A stretch of 59,168 nt of DNA from a virus: positions 1-59,168 of the IMG/VR virus record IMGVR_UViG_3300035034_001800. The stretch is one strand, 5' to 3'. This document shows positions 8,371 to 14,765 of this stretch, in pieces (the stretch's first letter is position 1; every line of letters begins with the position of its first letter). Below the pieces are notes generated by a model that had not been told where the DNA came from, ran no database searches, and saw only the letters and a program-made list of their open reading frames with translations. The position numbers and the translations under genes were made by a program.

Positions 8371-9595
8371 TTAATTAATTACTAAAACATCATCAGATTT
8401 TAAATCTTTAGCCATAATATAACCTCTATTCTCAGTAAAGACTTCGTGCTCTGGCGTACATTTAATTGATTTACCAGTTTTTTCGTCAGTTATTTTTAAA
8501 ACATTAGTTTTAGGGTTAGTCATTGCTGAATTTGTGACTAATTTCCACTCATTAACTTTTGTTCTAATATTATGACTTAAAACCTCTAAATTTTCATTAG
8601 TTTTAAATAACTCATTTAATAAATCCATTCTTATTTCACCCTCAATACCATTTAATCTAATTTTAATATTAGTTTCACCAACTAGACATAAGTTTGAAGA
8701 CTTAATTGTACCTATATTTTGTTGGTTTGATTTACTATTGGCAGCATCCTTGAATAATATGTAAGGTGTCCCAGTTTCAATTTGACTCTCAAGAATTTCA
8801 GCATATAATTCTCTAGCTTTTAAGGTTTTCTTTCCTTTACCAGAAGCCTCATAACTTTCATATAATTCAGTAAAAGCCTTACTATCCTTAGTATCATAAA
8901 CATCGGATAAACCTGGACAATCATGTGGACACATTAAAGTCCAATCACCATCGGATTCAACCCTCTGCATAAATAAATCTGGGGTCCATAAGGCTAAGAA
9001 TAAATCTCTAGCTCTCATTTCTTCCTTTCCGTGATTCTTTCTTAATTGAATGAAATCCTGTACATCCGCATGCCATGGCTCTAAATATACGGCAATACTA
9101 CCCTTTCTTTTCGTTGTATTAACGTTGAGTTCTTTATCTCAACCTCTTATTATTTCTAATAAGTCTAGACTATATCTTCAATGAATTAACATTGTCCAGC
9201 TTTCGTGGGTTTTTACTATCTTTAACTTAATATTAAGACTCCATAACCTAGTCGTTGAACCTTATTCTTATTTCTAAGAACCTTGGCTGCTGATTTCCCA
9301 ATTTTATAATTTTTCAAACATTCACGTTTGACGTTACCATCTGCGTTGTAGTATTATAAACTCTAAGGGAGTTCCAGCAATTAACTGAATTTTTTTAACG
9401 TGAAGGCAAAAGTTTACCACCACCATTATGAACTAATCCCATTTCTGTTTCATAATTATGAAACTCATCAATTTCTAAATCATATACTTCACAATCTTCT
9501 ATTGAAGTACTTATTGATTTAACTTTTTCTAATTTAATGTTATCTAAGTCATAACCTAGCTCATTAAAATTTTCAATACTATCTTTGTATGCCAT
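8371..9595 (-). CDS. nrdA: NrdA piece 2: C-intein, extein middle (interrupted by group I intron), N-intein
   Basis: This gene reads as join(9595..9416, 9111..8371). It starts with a 57-aa C-intein ending GLVHN, continues with Gly-Gly-Gly, and is then interrupted by a 304-nt group I intron (9415-9112). Spliced, the extein reads [19 protein letters not shown], the normal R1 sequence. It continues to the active-site motif GTIKSSNL and then enters a 105-aa N-terminal split intein beginning CLVGETN and ending VLVIN. Unspliced mRNA would stop after 66 residues inside the intron. An ATG at 9018 is not the true start of the second part, because conserved extein sequence runs upstream of it to 9111. 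The piece needs one RNA-splicing and two protein-splicing events to contribute 144 residues to NrdA. Confidence 0.9.
8374..8688 (-). mobile_element. N-terminal half of split intein at NrdA Cys439 site
   Basis: The 105 residues begin with [10 protein letters not shown] and include block [15 protein letters not shown]. They resemble the N-half of environmental intein NrdA-2 in length and pattern (CTPxH, NRGY, AKDL). The reading frame stops right after the intein half, so it can act only in trans with the C-half at 7426-7524. Confidence 0.9.
9112..9415 (-). ncRNA. Group I self-splicing intron in nrdA
   Basis: The 304-nt RNA has the conserved group I core. P/Q pairing is visible as GCTG in TTGCTGGAAC with CAGC in AATCAGCAGCC. 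P7 is formed by CAACGACTAGG (R) and GAAGATATAGTC (S). P5 pairs AACTC with GAGTT. Further hairpins include TTCTTA-GAAA-TAAGAA, and P9 is CTTATTA-GAAA-TAATAAG. P1 pairs exon GGT with intron GCC, giving the U.G pair at the 5' splice site. The 3' end is G at 9112. Joining GGT to AAAAGAAAGGG restores the R1 reading frame exactly. There is no endonuclease ORF, so it is not mobile by itself. Confidence 0.93.
9425..9595 (-). mobile_element. C-terminal half of split intein at NrdA Gln/Gly site
   Basis: Fifty-seven residues contain block F ([14 protein letters not shown]) and block G ending GLVHN. The next residue is Gly, not Cys, Ser or Thr, so the normal branch reaction has no +1 nucleophile. It has its own ATG preceded by an A-rich stretch. 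The N-half lies at 9640-9951. Confidence 0.85.
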
Positions 9596-9636
9596 TTTTT
9601 ATTTTATTTTATTAAATTCATGTTCTTACATGTTTA

Positions 9637-12069
9637 TTATTTTAATATAAACATATTTTTATTTAAATCTTTAGCTTCAACCCATTTAGGTATTAATGTT
9701 CCAGATTTAATTGATAATTTAATGATTTCTAAATCTCTACCAGTTGAATCTTCAACTACTAAATAAGGGTGACTTACTGTTGATTTAGTTTTACCATTAA
9801 CGTTTATTAATTCTCTTTTTTCTTTATTAAATTTTTTAACTTTTTTAACTTTATTAAAACCATTTGACGTTTTAACTTTATCCCCTTCAGAAATATCTTT
9901 AATTTTAATTAACCCTTTATCGGTATTGATTAATGTTTCTTCGGTAAAACATTGGTCTACATATCTAGCTGTTTCATTATAAACCCTCAACATAGGTACA
10001 ATACCATTAGAGGTTCCATTTGTACCCTTTATATAAGTGCCCTTGGCACGAACATTATGAATGTGGATACCGATACCACCAGCGGACTGAGAAATGTCGG
10101 CACAATCGCTTAAAGACTCATATATGCCCTTGATTGAATCATCTGCCATACCCAATAGGAAACAATTTTCAACTACATTACCTTCAACAACATATGAATG
10201 GTCATCCTGAACACCTAGCGTATATACAAATTCTGGTTTACTAATATTTTCACTTTTTTTATTTATTATAATAAAAGTTGTACCATTTATTATTTTAATA
10301 TTGGAATTTTTATTTGACTTATTAAAATACTCACTTAACCTTTCGTCATTATATAGTTTATAGATATTGGATAAATCTATTGAACCCTTAGGTAAAGATA
10401 TCCTAGCGGTTAATTTAGTCCCACCTAATTTTAATGATGTTGCCTCGGAGTATGATAATGGTATACCACAGTTTCTGGATAAAGCAAATATTGATTTGAT
10501 TAAGTCAATATTTGCCATAGTAATCCTAATATCACCACTTTTAGTCACACAACCATCAGAAGTTATTAAACCTTCTAAAAATTTTGAAATCATAAGTTTA
10601 TCCCAATTATACATGAAATCGGGTATTTTTTTACCATTAAAACCCTTACCAAAGTTTTTATAAAAATAATTAGATATAACATGTGAATGTACATCAATAG
10701 TTATTGTATTGGTTTTTGTTGGTTTTGAAATATTACCATCAATACCGAATATTTTAGTTATTAATTTATCTAACCTATCAATTAAACCATAGGCATCCTT
10801 ATTATTTGTAAATCTAATACCCCTATTAACAGTTAAAGTTTTACTATAATCTTTACCAGTTAATATATTTCCATCACCAATCCAAACACCTAATAAAAAT
10901 GCAAAATCTTCATCAATTATGATTGATTTATTTATCTCATTATGTTTTCTAGTGACTATAATATTACCACCATTATTATTTAATTTGTGTCTTCGCAACC
11001 ATTTTGATTTTACTTTTAGTTTATCTCCAATGATTTCACTTTCTAATTCTATATTACCATAATTATTTGGTACATAATCTATTAATTCAACCTTTTCTGG
11101 TGCATATTTACCAATTTTGTTTGGTATGGCCACATAATCCCCGACCCTTAGGTATTCAACCGAGTTCCATTTTGGTGTTTTACCCCACTTATCTTGTTCT
11201 TTTGATAATGATAAAATTCTATGATTACCAGTTACAGTCATATTTGGACTACCATAAGTTTTAAGGTCATACAATTGTCTATCATTTAATTTATTTTTAT
11301 GTAGTTGTTGAACCTCCTTAACGTTACCCTTGTGAGTAACTACTTTATCACCAATTTCAACATCTTCAATATTTTTAACACCACTTGTTGTAAATACACT
11401 TGTACCAGCAACAAAACAACTTGACAACTGTGGCTTTTTAGTTCCAGAATTAAAAAGCGTAGGTGTTGCGTGTGTGAATAAACCTTTACTTAAGGAATCA
11501 TATGTCTTTTGAACCTCTTTAAGGTTATCTCCCCAAATCCCCAATGAAACTCTTAAACACATATGTTGTGGAGTTTCGGCTATTTCATTATTAATTTTTA
11601 ATAAGTATGCTCTTTCAAGTGTTTTAAAACCGAAGAAGTCATAGTCGAAATCTCTGTCATGAACAATCATTTGTTCAAGTTTTTTGGAGTTTTCACGAAC
11701 GATATTATATACGTTGTCCGCAATAAGACCAGCTTGTTCGCCAGTTATTGGGTTTACATAATGGTAAAGGTCCTCAATGGTTTCCGTGAAACTTTTTTTA
11801 GTATACTTCTTTAATGAAGAAATAGAAATCCTAGAGGCAAGTTTAGAATAATCATAATGTACCCTAGTTAACGAAGCCGCAATTTCTGCGGCTAGGTTAT
11901 CTAATTCTTTTGTTGTAATACCATCAAAAATTCCAGCAATAACTTTCTGAGTAACTTCCATGTAATCAACATAATCCGTATTCAAACCGTAAGTTTGTTT
12001 CTTAATTCTTGCCGATATCTTATCGAATTTAATTGGCTCCGATGAACCATCTCTTTTTATTACTTTCAT
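9637..12069 (-). CDS. nrdA: NrdA piece 1: N-terminal extein with cis-intein and N-intein
   Basis: This 810-aa product holds residues 1-217 and the next 71 residues of the R1 subunit, separated by a full intein, and ends in a split-intein N-half. Residues 1-90 form an ATP-cone (MKVIKRDGSSEPIKFDKI). The first extein ends THATPTLFNSGTKKPQLSS; the intein spans C218-N635, and the extein resumes at Cys636 (CFLLGMADDS), equivalent to catalytic Cys225 of E. coli R1. The extein then runs to NETARYVDQ, where the N-half of a second intein starts at Cys707 and stops at residue 810. It follows nrdB by 23 nt on the same strand, the reverse of the usual A-B order in T4. The ATP-cone suggests allosteric control by dATP. 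Confidence 0.93.
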   Translation of the reverse strand: MKVIKRDGSSEPIKFDKISARIKKQTYGLNTDYVDYMEVTQKVIAGIFDGITTKELDNLAAEIAASLTRVHYDYSKLASRISISSLKKYTKKSFTETIEDLYHYVNPITGEQAGLIADNVYNIVRENSKKLEQMIVHDRDFDYDFFGFKTLERAYLLKINNEIAETPQHMCLRVSLGIWGDNLKEVQKTYDSLSKGLFTHATPTLFNSGTKKPQLSSCFVAGTSVFTTSGVKNIEDVEIGDKVVTHKGNVKEVQQLHKNKLNDRQLYDLKTYGSPNMTVTGNHRILSLSKEQDKWGKTPKWNSVEYLRVGDYVAIPNKIGKYAPEKVELIDYVPNNYGNIELESEIIGDKLKVKSKWLRRHKLNNNGGNIIVTRKHNEINKSIIIDEDFAFLLGVWIGDGNILTGKDYSKTLTVNRGIRFTNNKDAYGLIDRLDKLITKIFGIDGNISKPTKTNTITIDVHSHVISNYFYKNFGKGFNGKKIPDFMYNWDKLMISKFLEGLITSDGCVTKSGDIRITMANIDLIKSIFALSRNCGIPLSYSEATSLKLGGTKLTARISLPKGSIDLSNIYKLYNDERLSEYFNKSNKNSNIKIINGTTFIIINKKSENISKPEFVYTLGVQDDHSYVVEGNVVENCFLLGMADDSIKGIYESLSDCADISQSAGGIGIHIHNVRAKGTYIKGTNGTSNGIVPMLRVYNETARYVDQCFTEETLINTDKGLIKIKDISEGDKVKTSNGFNKVKKVKKFNKEKRELINVNGKTKSTVSHPYLVVEDSTGRDLEIIKLSIKSGTLIPKWVEAKDLNKNMFILK
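9640..9951 (-). mobile_element. N-terminal half of split intein at NrdA Gln/Gly site
   Basis: These 104 residues start CFTEETLINTDKGLIKIKDI and have block B TVSHPYLVV, with the TxxH needed for the first acyl shift. The frame ends in TAA, and only 41 AT-rich bases without a gene separate it from the C-half, so this split lacks the endonuclease gene seen at the other split sites. Confidence 0.85.
10165..11418 (-). mobile_element. Cis-intein with LAGLIDADG endonuclease in NrdA (Cys225 site)
   Basis: The 418-residue intein runs from C218 (CFVAGTSVFTTSG) to N635 (VVEN). It includes the splicing block MTVTGNHRI and two dodecapeptide motifs, FLLGVWIGDGN and FLEGLITSDGC, so it is a complete DOD-type homing intein. 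The penultimate residue is Glu rather than the usual His, which may slow C-terminal cleavage. The +1 residue is the catalytic Cys of the enzyme. Confidence 0.93.
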
Positions 12070-12092
12070 TATTTATAGTTTATTAATATATA

Positions 12093-13067
12093 TTAAAAAT
12101 CTTCATCATCTTCACCAAAAGTCATGATATTTGTTTCAGAACTTTTTCCAACACCGTTTTTTGAATACTCACTAACTCTTTTTTCAAAGAAATTAGTTTT
12201 ATTTTCCAATGCGATATTAACCATGAAATCAAATGGGTTTTTAGCGTTATAAATAGCTTCACAACCTAAATCCACTAACAAGGTATCGGTTACATACTCC
12301 AAGTATTGAGACATTAATTTAGAGTTCATACCTATTAAACTAATTGGTAATGATTCTAAAATAAATTCTTTTTCAATTTCAAGGGCCGACTCTAAAATTT
12401 CTCTAATTCTTTCCTTTGGAACTTTATTAACTAAGTGGTGATTGTGTAAATGCACCGCAAAATCACAATGTAACCCTTCATCTCTTGAAATTAATTCATT
12501 TGAAAAACTAAGTCCAGGCATAAGTCCTCTACTCTTTAACCAGTAGATAGAACAAAACGAACCTGAAAAGAAAATACCTTCAACCGCAGCGAAAGCAATT
12601 AATCTTTCAGCAAAACTAGGTGAATCAATCCACTTTAATGCCCACTCAGCTTTTTTCTTTACAGCTGAGACTGTTTCGATAGCCCTAAATAACCTATCTT
12701 TTTCTTCCTCATCTTTAACATACGTATCAATTAACAATGAGTATGTCTCTGAATGAATATTTTCCATCATTATTTGGAATCCGTAGAAAAATTTAGCTTC
12801 GGCATATTGCACTTCACTAACAAAGTTTTCTGCAAGGTTTTCATTAACAATACCATCAGATGCGGCAAAAAACGCTAATACGTTCTTAATAAAGTATTGT
12901 TCGTTATCATTAAGTTTTTCCCAGTCGGTCAAATCTTGTGATAAATCTATTTCTTCTGCTGTCCAAATAGTTGATTCAGCTTTTTTGTACCATTCCCATA
13001 TGTCTTGGTGCACTATTGGAAATATAACAAATCTGTTCTTATTCTCTTGTAAAATTGGTTCAATCAT
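12093..13067 (-). CDS. nrdB: Ribonucleotide reductase small subunit, class Ia (R2)
   Basis: The 324-aa protein is a complete R2 subunit that carries the di-iron site and tyrosyl radical used by NrdA. Visible features are the iron-ligand helices [13 protein letters not shown] (with the likely radical Tyr), [15 protein letters not shown] and [19 protein letters not shown]. The C-terminus [12 protein letters not shown] is the usual acidic/aromatic tail that docks to R1. It has no intein or intron, in contrast to its neighbours nrdA and gp41. It lies 27 nt after the gp41 C-terminal piece and 23 nt before nrdA, so all may be on one transcript. The length is normal for phage R2. Confidence 0.95.
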   Translation of the reverse strand: MIEPILQENKNRFVIFPIVHQDIWEWYKKAESTIWTAEEIDLSQDLTDWEKLNDNEQYFIKNVLAFFAASDGIVNENLAENFVSEVQYAEAKFFYGFQIMMENIHSETYSLLIDTYVKDEEEKDRLFRAIETVSAVKKKAEWALKWIDSPSFAERLIAFAAVEGIFFSGSFCSIYWLKSRGLMPGLSFSNELISRDEGLHCDFAVHLHNHHLVNKVPKERIREILESALEIEKEFILESLPISLIGMNSKLMSQYLEYVTDTLLVDLGCEAIYNAKNPFDFMVNIALENKTNFFEKRVSEYSKNGVGKSSETNIMTFGEDDEDF

Positions 13068-13094
13068 AATTTCTATTTTTAATTATTTAATTTT

Positions 13095-13583
13095 TTATCC
13101 TTCTAATTCTTTTCTCTCTTGTATGGCGGCCATAATATTACTAACTCTATTCTGGTCCTTTACGGCTCTATTTTGTTTACTTTGTAAAAAGCTATGACCA
13201 TCCTCTTGCCCCTTATTAATACTTATCTGTATTCTACCATTATCGAAAATAATATCCTCAAATATTATCCCGTCTTGACCAAATCTAGATTTAAGTATCG
13301 CCATATTTGCGGTTCCGTGTTCTTTTTGGTCCAATGTTTTTGCTATTGAAATGATGAAGTGACCTATTTGTGCTTTTTTAATAGACCCCCCGAACATACT
13401 TGAATCGACCGTTTCTGCCGTAAGTGATGAATTATGTGTGTAAATATCATTAGCATAAAACATATGTGTATCTTCTACTGTTATATCTATTGTATCTTCT
13501 TCGCCCATTAATTCTATGGATTCTATTTCATCTAATGAAAAATCATCCATACTAATATCATATTTATTCATATCACTATTCAT
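13095..13583 (-). CDS. 41: gp41 helicase piece 2: C-intein plus C-terminal extein
   Basis: The 162-aa product starts with a 51-aa C-terminal split intein ending DIYTHN. It continues from Ser52 with the last 111 residues of a DnaB-family replicative helicase (SLTAETVDSSMFGGS, AQIGHFIISIAKTLDQK, ANMAILKSRFGQDG). The Ser after the intein is the +1 nucleophile. Its start overlaps the last 8 nt of the EDxHD endonuclease gene, suggesting coupled translation. With piece 1, trans-splicing gives a helicase of about 467 aa, close to T4 gp41 (475 aa). Confidence 0.93.
   Translation of the reverse strand: MNSDMNKYDISMDDFSLDEIESIELMGEEDTIDITVEDTHMFYANDIYTHNSSLTAETVDSSMFGGSIKKAQIGHFIISIAKTLDQKEHGTANMAILKSRFGQDGIIFEDIIFDNGRIQISINKGQEDGHSFLQSKQNRAVKDQNRVSNIMAAIQERKELEG
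13431..13583 (-). mobile_element. C-terminal half of gp41 split intein (gp41-8-like)
   Basis: Fifty-one residues include IESIELMGEEDTIDITVED and end YANDIYTHN before extein Ser. The pattern resembles the C-half of the environmental split intein gp41-8 (an IASIEYVGVEETIDI-like segment). Confidence 0.9.
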
Positions 13584-14718
13584 TTATAAATTTTAAACAT
13601 TTATTTATTATTTTATTTTTATTTTTCAAATACTCTGATTCCCATATTCTCATAATATTATAACCTTTACTTTTTAAATACTCATCTCGTTTTTTATCAA
13701 TTATTTTTTGTTTAGTATTATCATGCCAATAATCACCATCAAACTCTATTATTCTATTACCACATTTAAAATCAACCATTATTATTTTTAAATCATCTTG
13801 ATTAACGTGAAATACTTCCTCACCATTCAATTTAGCAAATCTAACACCCTTTTTTATATTTTCAGTTAATTTATTATAAATTTCAAAAAATAATTCTTGT
13901 GAAATTTTACTATAAAAAGAACCACTTTTAAAACATTTACTTATGTAAGTGTTAAACTTTTCAATACCTTTCTTTTTACCGTAACGTTTTATGAAACTAT
14001 CTAATGAAGTTAAATTCATTCTTTTACGATATTCATTCCATTTTTCATTACCAACCTTTTCACCAAAAGTATTTATATAATATTTTTTACTAAATCTATA
14101 ACTTTGTTTTTTATTTCTTTTATCCCATTTAATAAAACCTTCTTCAATTCCATACCTATTTTGATATTCTTTTAAAGTTCTACCATTTCTATATGGTTTT
14201 ATTAATTTTCGCTCAGACATAGTTTTATTTTTTCTACTTAGTCTTTCATCCCATTTTTTAGGACCTTTTATTTTACCAAATTTTTCAATACATGCATCTA
14301 AACCCCAAGGTGTTTTTGATTTTTTTAAATATTCTTCCCATTTTATTTTACCTAACAACTCACCATATTTTTTTTTATATTTTTCTAAACTATGTCCAAA
14401 TTTACTTGAAAAATCTTTTTTCTTTTTTTCTACATTTTTTTTTCCATATCTTATTTCTAAAGCATAATCAGATGTTACATCATTTTTTAAAACAGTTCTA
14501 ATAATATTTATCCTTTCTAACCAACACCCATCAACATTATATTTTATAAAATCATGAATATTTTTTAACCTATTTTTTATAGTTTTATTATCATATTTTT
14601 TTAAAATTTTATCAATTTCATTTAAATGTCTTTCAGTAATCGTATTTTCTTCAATATTATTAAACATTTTCCTATTAATAATATATTTTGCAGTTAACTT
14701 TTTCATAATATATTTCAT
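13576..14718 (-). CDS. EDxHD (Vsr-like) homing endonuclease between split-intein halves
   Basis: This protein of up to 380 aa sits between the two halves of the gp41 gene. The C-terminal 90 residues carry a Vsr-like nuclease core: IIEFDGDYWHDN with the E-D-x-H-D pattern, then KRDEYLKSKGYNIMRIWESE. Residues about 90-280 are repeated Lys/Trp-rich modules (for example FGKIKGPKKWDERL, YGIEEGFIKWDKR, FGEKVGNEKWNEYR, YGKKKGIEKFNTY) that probably bind DNA. This is the nuclease family reported for fractured genes with split inteins. A TATTTATAAT promoter motif overlaps the first ATG at 14718, so the second in-frame ATG at 14706 (MKKLTAKYI) is the more likely start. The 3' end overlaps gp41 piece 2 by 8 nt. 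Confidence 0.9.
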   Translation of the reverse strand: MKYIMKKLTAKYIINRKMFNNIEENTITERHLNEIDKILKKYDNKTIKNRLKNIHDFIKYNVDGCWLERINIIRTVLKNDVTSDYALEIRYGKKNVEKKKKDFSSKFGHSLEKYKKKYGELLGKIKWEEYLKKSKTPWGLDACIEKFGKIKGPKKWDERLSRKNKTMSERKLIKPYRNGRTLKEYQNRYGIEEGFIKWDKRNKKQSYRFSKKYYINTFGEKVGNEKWNEYRKRMNLTSLDSFIKRYGKKKGIEKFNTYISKCFKSGSFYSKISQELFFEIYNKLTENIKKGVRFAKLNGEEVFHVNQDDLKIIMVDFKCGNRIIEFDGDYWHDNTKQKIIDKKRDEYLKSKGYNIMRIWESEYLKNKNKIINKCLKFINE

Positions 14719-14726
14719 TATAAATA
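14716..14726 (-). promoter_or_regulatory. Putative late promoter of EDxHD endonuclease gene
   Basis: The minus strand reads CTATTTATAATG, the same core as the structural-gene motif. It overlaps the ATG at 14718 and lies 9 nt before the ATG at 14706, which supports the second start. Confidence 0.45.
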
Positions 14727-14765
14727 GTTATAATTTATTAAAAAGTTAACCGCAGTACAAAAAAG

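Noticed and set aside
8371-9018. ATG at 9018 as start of an independent NrdA fragment
   Set aside because: Conserved R1 sequence ([16 protein letters not shown]) runs upstream of it to the intron end at 9112, so the ATG is internal.
12060-12080. TATAAATA directly before the nrdA ATG
   Set aside because: It overlaps the start codon region, leaving no room for an RNA start upstream of the ATG.
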